Positions 42,622 to 51,380 of a stretch of DNA of 64,000 nt are shown in pieces. Every line of letters begins with the position of its first letter. Position 1 is the first letter of the stretch. The stretch covers positions 2,976,001 to 3,040,000 of the forward strand of contig NZ_CP150302.1 of assembly GCF_038051945.1 (NCBI RefSeq). Reading direction: 5' to 3'. Made by a program: the position numbers and the translations under genes. Origin of the DNA: Paenibacillus sp. FSL H3-0469. Lineage in GTDB: Bacteria > Bacillota > Bacilli > Paenibacillales > Paenibacillaceae. Below the pieces are notes generated by a model. That model saw nothing but the letters and a program-made list of their open reading frames with translations, had not been told where the DNA came from and did not search any database.

Positions 42622-42841
42622 AAGCAGTCTCCTCCTTCCATCTAATGTATCTTCTAGGCATCATATGCAGCAGCATAGGCGGATGACACCCTTCTCCTTA
42701 CCAGTCATCCAATCTTCTCCTTTCAAAAAAGGGCATCTGCCGCCGCGCATCCGTCCAACCCTTACGGGCACGTACATACATACAATGACAGGAGACATAA
42801 AAACAGCCGGGAAGTACTTCAAGATAACAGGAGGAACGAAC

Positions 42842-43939
42842 ATGGGGCAAAAGCTTGTTGGGATACTGCTAAATGCCGCTATGCACGGGGGCGTTCCCCG
42901 GTTAAAAACCGGACAGGAATCTCTGGCCAACTACGAAGAGGCCGCCGCCGCATACGGATTAACCCCTTGCTTTGTGAAGCTGTCCGACATCGACGCGGCG
43001 TCCGGCTTCAGCAGTGTCTATATGAAGAAAGGTCCGCAAGGATACCGCAAACAAATCATTCCTACGCCGGAGGTCATCCACAACCGGGCAATCTATGATC
43101 CTGGCAGCACTGGCGTCGAGCGCCTGCTGCGGCAGGGAATTCAGGTCTATAACAGCTGCAACCGCTACGGCAAGGATCAGATTCACGGCCTGCTGGAGCG
43201 CAGCCGCGAACTGCAAGCATATCTGCCGGTCACTGCAAGCGGACTCTCCGGCCTGAGGGAGATGATGAGCCGCTACCCGGATTTGATCCTCAAGCCTTGC
43301 CGGGGCAGCGTGGGTAACGGTGTGATGCGGCTCACCCGCAGCGGTGAAGGGCGCTGGCTCTGGAGCTACTCTCTCTCCGGCTCAAGACGCAAGATTAGCA
43401 GAGCCGTTAATCCAGACGCCCTTCCCCGGGTCCTCCGCGCCCGGCTCTCTTCTGTGCCCTATCTGGTCCAGGAACGGATTCCGCTGGCCGAGATTAACGG
43501 ACGCCCTTTTGACCTGCGTGTCACGGTACAGCGGGGCTGGGGCGGAGCGTGGCAGGTCACCGGCCTGTTCGCCAAGCTGGCTGCGCCCGGCGGTTTTGTA
43601 TCGAACATTGCCAGAGGGGGCGAAGCCCTCAAGTCCTCTTTTGCCCTGGAGCAGGTATTCCCCGGAGATGAGGCAGCCAGAATCCGTATGTCCGTCCTCT
43701 CCCTCAGTCTCGCCATCGCCCGTGAACTGGAGAAGAGTCTGCCGGGGCTGGCCGATATCGGTCTGGACATCGGTGTCACGAAGCACGGACATCTGTATTT
43801 CATTGAATGCAACGGACGCGACCAGCGTTACGGCTTCCAAAAGGCTGGACTGCGCGGCGTATGGAAAGACAGCTACCGCCAGCCTATGGGCTATGCCAGA
43901 TATCTGTACGAAGAAGCATTAAGAATGAACTCTTATTGA
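42842..43939 (+). CDS. YheC/YheD-family spore coat-associated ATP-grasp protein
   Basis: A 365-residue protein. The N-terminal domain (GQKLVGILLNAAMHGG) is followed by an ATP-grasp fold: DLILKPCRGSVGNGV for nucleotide binding, RPFDLRVTVQRGWGG, and a metal-binding end LYFIECNGRDQRYGF. B. subtilis YheC and YheD are spore-coat-associated members. The start is ATG 42842 with AGGAGG at 42829-42834; a frame from 42584 overlaps the divergent gene and is not used. It is divergent from the giant repeat gene across 220 bp. CATACAAT at 42779-42786 resembles a sigma-E -10 box, but no -35 was found. Confidence 0.9.
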   Translation: MGQKLVGILLNAAMHGGVPRLKTGQESLANYEEAAAAYGLTPCFVKLSDIDAASGFSSVYMKKGPQGYRKQIIPTPEVIHNRAIYDPGSTGVERLLRQGIQVYNSCNRYGKDQIHGLLERSRELQAYLPVTASGLSGLREMMSRYPDLILKPCRGSVGNGVMRLTRSGEGRWLWSYSLSGSRRKISRAVNPDALPRVLRARLSSVPYLVQERIPLAEINGRPFDLRVTVQRGWGGAWQVTGLFAKLAAPGGFVSNIARGGEALKSSFALEQVFPGDEAARIRMSVLSLSLAIARELEKSLPGLADIGLDIGVTKHGHLYFIECNGRDQRYGFQKAGLRGVWKDSYRQPMGYARYLYEEALRMNSY

Positions 43940-44030
43940 TTTGTCTCCTATTCTATGTCAATATAATGCAGAGCGGGTGGAGTCCCTTGGCACGGGATTT
44001 TTACTGCTGCATGATGGAAGGGAGATGGGC

Positions 44031-44822
44031 ATGGTTAAACAATTGCTGCGGCTGATGACCGAGCTATCCTCGCACAGATGGCTTTCCAGGTTGATGGGGG
44101 CTTTATCCCACAGCAGACTCAGCCGCCTTATGATTCCGGTATTTATTCGTTCCTATCAGATTCCTGCCGCCGAGGCGGAGAAGGCTGCCGGAGAATACCG
44201 TACACTGAATGAATTCTTCAGCCGCCGCCTGAAGCCGGGAATGCGCCCGGTGGCCAGCGGTGAGCATGCCGTAGCCAGTCCTGTAGACGCTATGATTACG
44301 GCAATGGGCGAAATCAACTGCGGCACAATAATGAATGTGAAGGGGCAGGATTATACGCTGGAGGATTTGCTTAATCACTCGCCACACCTCGAACTGTACA
44401 AGAAAGGCTATTATTTTGTCCTCTACTTAAGCCCTACCGATTATCACCGGATTCACTCCCCGTTAACCGGACAGCTGAGGGAGAGCGATTATATCCGCGG
44501 ACGGGCTTATCCCGTGAATGATTTCGGCATGCGCCATATGAAGAGTGTCCTGAGCCGTAACGAACGGCTGATTACCTATATAGCCGGCAGCTATGGCGAG
44601 ACCGCCGTGGTTAAGGTAGGCGCAATGAATGTGAGCAGTATCCGCTACACCGATGAGGCGGCCAAAGAATGGCAGCGCGGCGACGACCTGGCTTATTTCG
44701 AATTCGGTTCCACGGTAGTCCTGCTGCTGGAGAGCGGCACCTTCACCCCGCGCCCGGGGCTTACCCCGGACACGAAGGTGAAGATGGGCGAGCTGCTGGG
44801 AGAGATGCGGCGGCCGGTGTAA
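44031..44822 (+). CDS. psd: phosphatidylserine decarboxylase proenzyme
   Basis: A 263-residue enzyme, the length of B. subtilis Psd. It makes phosphatidylethanolamine at the membrane. Self-cleavage site: FGST near the C-terminus (YFEFGSTVVLLLE), where Ser becomes the pyruvoyl group; most relatives have LGST, so Phe at the first position is a small variation. The active-site His motif YHRIHSP and the Asp of SPVDAMI are present. The start is ATG 44031 after GGAAGGGAG; ATG 44025 is possible, and the frame from 43941 is too long. No pssA is adjacent. Confidence 0.95.
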   Translation: MVKQLLRLMTELSSHRWLSRLMGALSHSRLSRLMIPVFIRSYQIPAAEAEKAAGEYRTLNEFFSRRLKPGMRPVASGEHAVASPVDAMITAMGEINCGTIMNVKGQDYTLEDLLNHSPHLELYKKGYYFVLYLSPTDYHRIHSPLTGQLRESDYIRGRAYPVNDFGMRHMKSVLSRNERLITYIAGSYGETAVVKVGAMNVSSIRYTDEAAKEWQRGDDLAYFEFGSTVVLLLESGTFTPRPGLTPDTKVKMGELLGEMRRPV

Positions 44823-44863
44823 CATTAGGCGCTTCCGGCCTGCGTAACAAGATTAATCTGCAG

Positions 44864-44914
44864 AATAACCCCCGCCCAAGGACACGAAGCCGCGTACCTT
44901 GGGCGGGGGTTATT
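44864..44914. terminator. strong bidirectional terminator
   Basis: AATAACCCCCGCCCAAGG pairs perfectly with CCTTGGGCGGGGGTTATT around a 15-nt loop, between convergent psd and the DUF2569 gene. Confidence 0.92.
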
Positions 44915-44968
44915 TGCACTGTAATGAGGCTTCCGGGCGGGCTTAGACCCTGCGTTCGCCGGAGCTTT

Positions 44969-45475
44969 TTAACGGATAAAGGTGTACCTTACGCGCTCTG
45001 ATTTCCGGAAGTAAGCTGTCCATATCGCACAGGTGAATAATGCTCTAATCAGATCACGCATACTGCTTCCATCCTGCAGCTCATTGGCAACAGGAATATT
45101 CATCACAAGCACATAATCAATGATCCCGATCAGCAGGTTGACGGAATACAGCAGGATCATCATGCGCGGCAGAAGTGCCTTTTTTTGATAAAACAAAATC
45201 AAAGTAAATATAGTAAGCAATAGCAGCACTCCGTTCGCAGCGGCTTCAAATATAATGGCCGGCGCCCAGAGCGGATGATACATCTTCCCTTGCGGGGATG
45301 CCAGAAGATCCCAATACTCCCGGCTGAAGCTTGGAATATTGTAGTTCACCAGCTGATACGATACTTGAATTAATGTTGCGAATAATCCGATCTGCACCAG
45401 CACCAGCCAGCCTCCGAGACCTGACGGGCGTAACGGTGGATATACATGTGGTTCTTTTTCAACCTCTGCTTCCAA
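44969..45475 (-). CDS. DUF2569-like membrane protein
   Basis: A 168-residue protein with four membrane segments (GLGGWLVLVQIGLFATLIQV; an FEAAANGVLLLLTIFTLILF helix; MMILLYSVNLLIGIIDYVL; and a last one near ALFTCAIWTAYF). The GLGGWL start and an EYW...YHPLWAP.I.FE pattern suit the DUF2569 family. The TTG at 45475 has GAGGGGG six bases upstream. An ATG at 45532 overlaps the previous gene's end and is weaker. It lies 2-60 bp after the Imm11-like gene, depending on the start. Function unknown. Confidence 0.75.
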   Translation of the reverse strand: MEAEVEKEPHVYPPLRPSGLGGWLVLVQIGLFATLIQVSYQLVNYNIPSFSREYWDLLASPQGKMYHPLWAPAIIFEAAANGVLLLLTIFTLILFYQKKALLPRMMILLYSVNLLIGIIDYVLVMNIPVANELQDGSSMRDLIRALFTCAIWTAYFRKSERVRYTFIR

Positions 45476-45533
45476 CTTTATTCCCCCTCTAATGCGGTGA
45501 AGAAGATATGAGGGCCGCTTTAACGAGTACATT

Positions 45534-46379
45534 TCATTCTTCCGGAAGCTTCGATTTTATTTGAGTGTAGTCAACTTCATGCCATAGGTAGCCTAGCAGG
45601 ATGGGTGGAATATATGCAGGTCTACCCCATTCGTATTTCAAATCCACCATAAGTTCTCCCAGCCATAATTCCCCCTTTTCATCATATAGCATTCTCCATT
45701 TTCCACTGGCAACCGCTTTTCCCTGCTCCATAAGAATACGAGCCTCTTCATAAGAAAACTCTGTCCCTTTGCTATGCTCAATGGCTTGTAGTGCGGCTTC
45801 ATATTTACGTTGTTGTACTTGCTCCATTTCTTCTGTGAACTCTGAATCATATACAACTGAGAAGTCCAAGCCTGGCAATTGATGTTCTTCAATAAGCTCT
45901 TTAAATAATTCTGTTACATATACTTTAGAGGTTGCTTGCTCTTTAATTTTGAATAAATAGGTCTGTTCAGGGATTTTAGTATAATCAAACACCAATTTAT
46001 CAAAACCCATAAAATACTTTTCTTGTAGCCATTTTGCCTTTGACTTCTGCCAATCCACACAATCTAAAATATTGATTACATTAATCATAAAGATATCAAG
46101 CTCATCGTGAATGAGGGGTAGGAACTCAACCTCGGTGGATATATAAGGCATAAGTATATTCATCGCTTTATACGATACTATTGGTTTTTCATCTATGAGA
46201 TATGGGAACTCATTAAATTTTCTTTTTTTATAAGTTTGAATTTTGACAGGCTCCCATTTCCCTAATAGCTTTTGACCTTGAAAGTCTTCACGAATAGTAT
46301 GCAATGATAGTTCATTATAATTTTCTAAAAACAATGTTGTGGTAGTGGAATGCTTAACCTTCAGATCATAAACCTTCAT
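45534..46379 (-). CDS. Imm11/DUF1629-like protein, copy 1
   Basis: A 281-residue protein with FLPLIHDELDIFMINVINIL and DCVDWQKSKA, then YLFKIKEQATSKVYVTELF, which fit the Imm11 (DUF1629) immunity-protein group. AT content is much higher than in the flanking genes. The last 80 residues are almost identical in DNA to the upstream copy (about 180 nt with four differences at 45619-45785), whereas the rest has diverged. No toxin gene is adjacent. The start at 46379 matches the paralogue's MKVY start. A role as an orphan immunity protein is inferred. Confidence 0.75.
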   Translation of the reverse strand: MKVYDLKVKHSTTTTLFLENYNELSLHTIREDFQGQKLLGKWEPVKIQTYKKRKFNEFPYLIDEKPIVSYKAMNILMPYISTEVEFLPLIHDELDIFMINVINILDCVDWQKSKAKWLQEKYFMGFDKLVFDYTKIPEQTYLFKIKEQATSKVYVTELFKELIEEHQLPGLDFSVVYDSEFTEEMEQVQQRKYEAALQAIEHSKGTEFSYEEARILMEQGKAVASGKWRMLYDEKGELWLGELMVDLKYEWGRPAYIPPILLGYLWHEVDYTQIKSKLPEE

Positions 46380-46440
46380 TTTATGCACCTCATTATTTCA
46401 ATTTTTCATCCGATTATTTGAAATAACAGATCATTTATAC

Positions 46441-47271
46441 CTATGTATGCTTCATTTGGGTAAAACCAACCTCATGCCATGCGCAGCCAAAGAAGATTGG
46501 TGGAATATATACAGGTCTACCCCATTCGTGTTTCAAATCCGGCATAAGTTCTCCCAGCCATAATTCCCCCTTTTCATCATATAGCATTCTCCATTTTCCA
46601 CTGGCAACCGCTTTTCCCTGCTCCATAAGAATACGAGCCTCTTCATAAGAAAACTCCGTCCCTTTGCTATGCTCAATGGCATCAAGGGCTGCTTGATAAT
46701 TCTGTTTCTGTTCTTCTTCTTTTTCTGCAGTAAAAGCTGAATCGTAAACCTCTGAGAAATCCAAGCCCTTAAGGCCGTGGAGCTCCACTAGGTCTTTAAA
46801 TGCTTCAGTTACAAACTCACAAACCTTAGCCGTTTCTTTAATTTTAAAAATATAGGTATTGTCCGGTATTTGGGAAAAATCAAAAACAAGTTTGTTAAAT
46901 CCAGCAAAAGTGCCTAAACTTGTTAATTTGATTACAGATCTGTTGTAATCCACGCAATCAAGAATATTAGTTACATTAATCATTGAGAGCTCTAAAGATG
47001 GGTGAATCAATGGTAGAAATTCAACTTCTTTTTCAAGATAAGGTCCCAATATCCCCTTCGCCTTTCCTGATATTACTCGTTGACCACTTAAGTAACTAGG
47101 AAAGTCACTCTTCTTCTTCTTTTTTTTATTTGTAAACATGAGGGGTGGGGTCCAGAATAGTAGTTTGGATTCACCAGTGAAGTTAGTTTCAATTGGGTGC
47201 TCTGAATCAGTGGATTTATCAAGTGTTAAATCTAGATAGTTATCTGCACATCTTATTCTATATACTTTCAT
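46441..47271 (-). CDS. Imm11/DUF1629-like protein, copy 2
   Basis: A 276-residue paralogue of the following gene: FLPLIHPSLELSMINVTNIL, DCVDYNRSV, TYIFKIKETAKVCEFVTEAF, then the shared C-terminal block (YEEARILMEQGKAVASGKW). The N-terminal part has a lysine run (TNKKKKKKSDF) coded by an A-rich, slippage-prone stretch at about 47112-47132. It is low-GC and probably acquired. The pair form a two- or three-gene operon with the DUF2569 gene. Confidence 0.75.
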   Translation of the reverse strand: MKVYRIRCADNYLDLTLDKSTDSEHPIETNFTGESKLLFWTPPLMFTNKKKKKKSDFPSYLSGQRVISGKAKGILGPYLEKEVEFLPLIHPSLELSMINVTNILDCVDYNRSVIKLTSLGTFAGFNKLVFDFSQIPDNTYIFKIKETAKVCEFVTEAFKDLVELHGLKGLDFSEVYDSAFTAEKEEEQKQNYQAALDAIEHSKGTEFSYEEARILMEQGKAVASGKWRMLYDEKGELWLGELMPDLKHEWGRPVYIPPIFFGCAWHEVGFTQMKHT

Positions 47272-47373
47272 TTCGTCCTCCTATTTCAAAGCTATTTACT
47301 ATATTGTATAAAATCCCCATAGCTGCTGGCTATTACATTTCCACTCTCCCTTAACACTCACACAAAACGCCAA

Positions 47374-47402
47374 GAAGCCCTGCAGCAAATTCTGCAGGGC
47401 TT
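47374..47402 (-). terminator. terminator of gpmA
   Basis: AAGCCCTGCAG and CTGCAGGGCTT form a perfect 11-bp stem with a 6-nt loop. The minus strand continues into a T-rich stretch. Confidence 0.85.
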
Positions 47403-47420
47403 ATATCATATATAGCTAAA

Positions 47421-48170
47421 CTACTCCGTAACCTTACTCTGGTTCGCCACCTCACGCGCCTTCTGCTGCACCTCTTCGGGTTCGCCGAGGTAGAAGCGGC
47501 TGAGCGGCTTCACATCGTCGTCGAGCTTGTAGACCAGCGGAACGCCGGTCGGGATATTGAGATCCAGCAGCGCGGTCTCGTCGATATCCTCCATGTACTT
47601 AATCAGGGCCCGCAGCGTATTGCCGTGCGCCGAGATCAGCACCCGCTCCTTCTTGCGGATCAGCGGGACAATCCGGTTGGCCCAGAAGTCGCCGACCCGG
47701 TGTACGGTATCCTCCAGGCTCTCCCCATGCGGAATGTCGCCCGGCCGCACTTCCTTGTAGCGGACATCGTGTCTCGCATACCGTGGATCATCCGACTCCA
47801 GCTGCGGAGGCCGGACCGAGAGGCTGCGCCGCCAGATATGGAGCTGTTCCTCACCGTATTTCAGGGCAGTCTCGCTCTTACTGAGGCCCTGCAGCGCCCC
47901 GTAATGGCGCTCATTCAGCTTCCATGACTTCTGCACCGGAATCCACAGCAGGTCCATCTCATCCAGAATATAGTTCAGCGTCTTGATCGAACGCTTCAGC
48001 ACCGAAGCGAATGCAAGATCGAAGGTGTATCCGTTCTCCTTCAGCAGCCGGCCCGCTTTCTTGGCCTCCTCCACACCCTTCTCCGTCAGATCGGGATCAC
48101 TCCAGCCCGTAAACAGATTCTGCCGGTTGTATTCACTCTCACCATGCCGTATCAGAACGATTTCGTACAT
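47421..48170 (-). CDS. gpmA: 2,3-bisphosphoglycerate-dependent phosphoglycerate mutase
   Basis: A 249-residue dPGM: LIRHGESEYN with the phosphorylated His, LNERHYGALQG, IPHGESLEDTVHRV, and ISAHGNTLRALIKYM with the second active-site His. It interconverts 3- and 2-phosphoglycerate in glycolysis. Many Bacillales also carry the cofactor-independent GpmI, so this copy may be secondary. Single gene with its own terminator. Confidence 0.96.
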   Translation of the reverse strand: MYEIVLIRHGESEYNRQNLFTGWSDPDLTEKGVEEAKKAGRLLKENGYTFDLAFASVLKRSIKTLNYILDEMDLLWIPVQKSWKLNERHYGALQGLSKSETALKYGEEQLHIWRRSLSVRPPQLESDDPRYARHDVRYKEVRPGDIPHGESLEDTVHRVGDFWANRIVPLIRKKERVLISAHGNTLRALIKYMEDIDETALLDLNIPTGVPLVYKLDDDVKPLSRFYLGEPEEVQQKAREVANQSKVTE

Positions 48171-48224
48171 AAGTATTCTCCTTCTCCCGTGTATGATTGG
48201 CTTCTCTTGCTTCTATTCTGTCAC

Positions 48225-48440
48225 AGAGCAGTGTCCGCTTCAACTTCAGGCCTATCTTGCGGACTGGGGGGCCGCTATTTCAGCTATTCTGCCAGATCAC
48301 GCAGGGCAAGCGGACTCAGATGTTCTTAAGTTTGCCTATTCCCCTCTATTTCAGCCCCAATCAGTCAGATAACGGCCCAAGAGTCCGCAACGGGAGGAAT
48401 AAGTACCATTTTCGCAAAATAAGGCCCTTACGGTCCGCAT
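48225..48440. repeat. GCGGACT-type motif copies between gpmA and the AraC gene
   Basis: Several copies of TTGCGGACT, AAGCGGACTC, AGAGTCCGC and CGGTCCGCA, mixed with TATTTCAGC blocks, recall the motifs at 4135-4318. No gene, promoter or RNA can be recognised in this part of the 417-base gap. Confidence 0.4.
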
Positions 48441-48545
48441 GGCACACACAGCACACATAGCACGCATAGCACACATAGCACACATAGCACACATAGCACA
48501 CATGGCACATCAAGCACACAAAGCATACACAGCACATCTAGCACC
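48441..48545. repeat. 9-bp microsatellite (GCACACATA)n
   Basis: About eleven units of GCACACATA, exact in the middle and degenerating to GCACATCAA, GCACACAAA and GCATACACA at the end. It sits just beyond the 3' end of the AraC-type gene. An open frame reading Ala-His-Ile repeats is an artefact of the period of nine. Confidence 0.9.
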
Positions 48546-48587
48546 CGAGGTACCTATACTACACTCAGCACGATACTCCCCGCCGCT

Positions 48588-49373
48588 TCAGCGGATCTCC
48601 GAAGGGCTTTTCCCGGTATGCTGCTTGAATTGGCGGCTGAAAAAGAAGATGTCCCGGTAGCCAAGCGCATCCGCCACCTCCGTGACATTCATACCTGCGT
48701 ACAGCAGCAGATGCTGGGCACGTTCGATCCGTGCGCGGATCACATAGGACTGGACCGAGGAGCCGGTGATCTCCTTGAACTTGATTGAGAAGTAACGCGG
48801 GGACAACCCCGCCCGGGCGGCCAGGTCTTCTACCCGGTGCGCTGCCCCGGGATGCTGGCTGACATAGTTGGCGACCTCGTGGATCACCTCCGCCAGCTGG
48901 TTGCTGACATGGCGCTCGACCGGCCTCGCCTGATCCTGCCGCAGCAGATGAATCATGAGCTGCTTCAGAATCAGACGGCCCTCCTCCTCCGCCGCATAGG
49001 TCTGCACCAGGAACAGCCGGACATAACGGGCGAGCAGATGCTCGAACTCCACCGTCTCGGTCAGCTCATGGTAAGGGGCCGGCAGCTCCGTGATCTCCTC
49101 CGTCACATCGAAGTGAATATATGTAATGACAAGCGGTTTCTGCGGATTATGTGTGGCACTGGTATAATCCCCCGGCCGGAACAGGAAGCAGCTTCCCTTC
49201 CCCACCTGATAGGGCACGCCGTTACGCACAACCGTACCCTCTCCACTCCAGACATAGAACAAGTCATAGTTTTGCAGCGGCTTCTCTCTTTTCTGCCATT
49301 TCCAGCCCGGTTCACAGACAATCTTCGCCAGGGCCGGGAGGATGACAAAAGAGGATGGCGATGCATGAAGCAT
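48588..49373 (-). CDS. AraC-family transcriptional regulator
   Basis: A 261-residue protein with an N-terminal cupin-like sensor domain (KGSCFLFRPGDYTSATHNPQ) and a C-terminal double helix-turn-helix (VEDLAARAGLSPRYFSIKFK; VTEVADALGYRDIFFFSRQF; HTGKSPSEIR). It resembles regulators of sugar uptake or siderophore genes. It is transcribed divergently from the aminotransferase at 49597 but may control distant genes. Confidence 0.92.
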   Translation of the reverse strand: MLHASPSSFVILPALAKIVCEPGWKWQKREKPLQNYDLFYVWSGEGTVVRNGVPYQVGKGSCFLFRPGDYTSATHNPQKPLVITYIHFDVTEEITELPAPYHELTETVEFEHLLARYVRLFLVQTYAAEEEGRLILKQLMIHLLRQDQARPVERHVSNQLAEVIHEVANYVSQHPGAAHRVEDLAARAGLSPRYFSIKFKEITGSSVQSYVIRARIERAQHLLLYAGMNVTEVADALGYRDIFFFSRQFKQHTGKSPSEIR

Positions 49374-49596
49374 ATCGTTCCCTCCTATAGATGTAGCGTT
49401 AGCTTACTTTTCATAATACCTTGTCCGGTTCCTGTTTGTACATCTTCTGCATGCCGCAACGGAGCAGACCGCCGCCGGATTCCAAAACTATTTATCAAAT
49501 CACCGCATTACTCAGTGACGGCGGCAATCCACGGTGTTATAATGTTAGGCAATGTTAACGTATATATCCCAGAAGAATACCGGAAGGATGAAACTG

Positions 49597-50898
49597 ATGA
49601 ATCCACTGGCTGGACAATTGAATGACAGCATCAAGGCAGGCAATGAACATGTATACGATATGCTCTCGAGTCTCGGTAAAGCGATCTATTTTCCCAAAGA
49701 GGGGATTCTGAGCCAATCCGCAGAGGCAACGGCTCATGCTAAAAAGTATAACGCCACCATCGGGATTGCTACCGAGAACGGGTTGCCGATGCACCTTGGC
49801 GTAATCCAGGATAAGCTCTCCGCCTACAGTCCCAAAGACCTGTACGGCTATGCGCCTCCAGCAGGCAAGCCGGAGCTTCGCTCCGTCTGGCGGGAGAAGA
49901 TGCTGCGTGAGAATCCGTCGCTTGAAGGCAAGTCTTTCAGTAATCCAATCGTCACGAATGCGCTGACCCACGGGCTTAGCATCGTTGCCGATCTGTTCGC
50001 AGAGCAAGGGGATGCCGTCATTTATCCGGACAAAAACTGGGAGAACTACGAGCTGACCTTCGGCATCCGCCGGCTGACCGAAACCGTGAATTACCCGCTC
50101 TTCACGGAGGACATGAGCTTCAACAGCGAAGGGCTGCTGGATGCCCTGCTGGCCCAGAAGGACCGCGGCAAAGCCATCGTCCTGCTTAACTTCCCGAATA
50201 ATCCAACCGGATATACGCCCGGCCTTGCAGAAGGCGAGGCTATTGTTGCCGCTATCCTGCGTGCCGCCGAAGCAGGCGTTAATGTGGTAGTGGTCAGCGA
50301 TGATGCTTATTTCGGACTCTTTTTCGAGGATTCGCTTAAGGAATCACTGTTCGGCAAGCTGGCGAATCTGCATCCGCGCGTGCTGGCGGTCAAGATTGAC
50401 GGAGCCACCAAGGAAGAATTCGTCTGGGGCTTCCGCGTCGGCTTCATCACCTACGCTTCGGAGGACAAGGAGCTGCTGGCTGCGCTGGAACAAAAAACGC
50501 TCGGCATTATCCGGGCTACCATCTCCAGCGGCGCGCATCCATCGCAGACCTTCGTGCTCGACGCGCTGAAGGCACCGGAATTCGCTGCACAGAAGGAAGA
50601 GAAGTTCCAGATCATGAAAGGCCGGGCCAACAAAGTGAAGGCGCTGCTGGACAGCGGTAAATACGGCGATGATGTGTGGACCTATTATCCGTTCAACTCC
50701 GGGTACTTCATGTGCCTGAAGCTCTTCACCGTCTCTGCGGAAGATCTGCGGCTTCACCTGATTCACACCTACGGCCTGGGCACCATCGCCCTTGGCGAGA
50801 GCGACCTGCGCATTGCCTTCTCCTGTATCGAGGAGGATCAGCTGGAGGATCTGTTCGATCTCGTCTATGCAGGCATCCGTGATTTGGAGAAGGCCTGA
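49597..50898 (+). CDS. PLP-dependent class I/II aminotransferase
   Basis: A 433-residue fold-type I aminotransferase: TNALTHGLSIVADLFAEQGD for the cofactor phosphate, FPNNPTGYTPG, VSDDAYFGLFFEDS, and KIDGATKEEFVWGFRVGF with the Schiff-base Lys. Sequence outside the motifs is closer to alanine/aromatic aminotransferase-like proteins of unknown substrate than to AspC. The start is ATG 49597, 8 nt after GGAAGGA; the ATG at 49588 is too close to that site. Confidence 0.9.
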   Translation: MNPLAGQLNDSIKAGNEHVYDMLSSLGKAIYFPKEGILSQSAEATAHAKKYNATIGIATENGLPMHLGVIQDKLSAYSPKDLYGYAPPAGKPELRSVWREKMLRENPSLEGKSFSNPIVTNALTHGLSIVADLFAEQGDAVIYPDKNWENYELTFGIRRLTETVNYPLFTEDMSFNSEGLLDALLAQKDRGKAIVLLNFPNNPTGYTPGLAEGEAIVAAILRAAEAGVNVVVVSDDAYFGLFFEDSLKESLFGKLANLHPRVLAVKIDGATKEEFVWGFRVGFITYASEDKELLAALEQKTLGIIRATISSGAHPSQTFVLDALKAPEFAAQKEEKFQIMKGRANKVKALLDSGKYGDDVWTYYPFNSGYFMCLKLFTVSAEDLRLHLIHTYGLGTIALGESDLRIAFSCIEEDQLEDLFDLVYAGIRDLEKA

Positions 50899-50921
50899 TC
50901 ATCCGCCTTAGCATAACTGTG

Positions 50922-50953
50922 TCAGCCCCTGAAGGCGGGGGCTGATTTTTTTT
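50922..50953 (+). terminator. terminator of the aminotransferase gene
   Basis: TCAGCCCC and GGGGCTGA pair with a short loop, followed by eight T. Confidence 0.93.
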
Positions 50954-51053
50954 GCCCGGTGCTATGGCATTGGCCTATACACGTTCTTCCCTCCGCACAT
51001 ACAATACGATGTACTCAAGTACAACACACTCACACGCGAAAGGGGAATGAACA

Positions 51054-51167
51054 ATGAGCGAAGAAGTTAGAGGCGGATACGGATACGGCGGCGGGTTCAC
51101 AAGCACTGGAGCCATTCTGGTTCTCTTTATCCTGCTGGTTATCATCAGCCGTTCACTCTTTGTCTAA
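51054..51167 (+). CDS. YjcZ-family small sporulation protein
   Basis: A 37-residue protein missed by length cut-offs. The N-terminus is Gly/Tyr-rich (VRGGYGYGGGFTSTG) and is followed by one membrane helix (AILVLFILLVIISRSLFV). This is the YjcZ/YuzG-like pattern, in which Y-G-G-G-F precedes the helix. The start is ATG 51054, about 9 nt after AAGGGG. It is a single gene between two terminators; its role in B. subtilis spores is not well defined. Confidence 0.88.
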   Translation: MSEEVRGGYGYGGGFTSTGAILVLFILLVIISRSLFV

Positions 51168-51282
51168 CAGGGAGTGAGTCCCCTGGAGGGAGCTGCGCGC
51201 TCTCTCCGATCCACGTGTTATAGCATTCCCTGCACCACCTGAGATGAAGAGGGAATTCCCTATTATACATTCTTTTCTTCTG

Positions 51283-51327
51283 AAAATGGCCTCAGACTCC
51301 GCATCCGCGAGAGCCTGAGGCCATTTG
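51283..51327 (-). terminator. terminator of the ecs operon
   Basis: AAAATGGCCTCAG.CTC pairs with GAG.CTGAGGCCATTT, ending on the minus strand in ATTTTC. It lies about 55 bp after the ecsB stop. Confidence 0.8.
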
Positions 51328-51380
51328 TTATAAGCACACCCGGCTTGCGGGTGACGCCTTGTCTGCTGCTGCAATCCGTT

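Noticed and set aside
42584..42841. N-terminal extension of the YheC/YheD-type protein
   Set aside because: It overlaps the divergent gene's start and has no family similarity; AGGAGG places the start at 42842.
48439..48660. Ala-His-Ile repeat protein
   Set aside because: Produced by the 9-bp microsatellite; antisense to the AraC gene at its 3' end and without a start signal.
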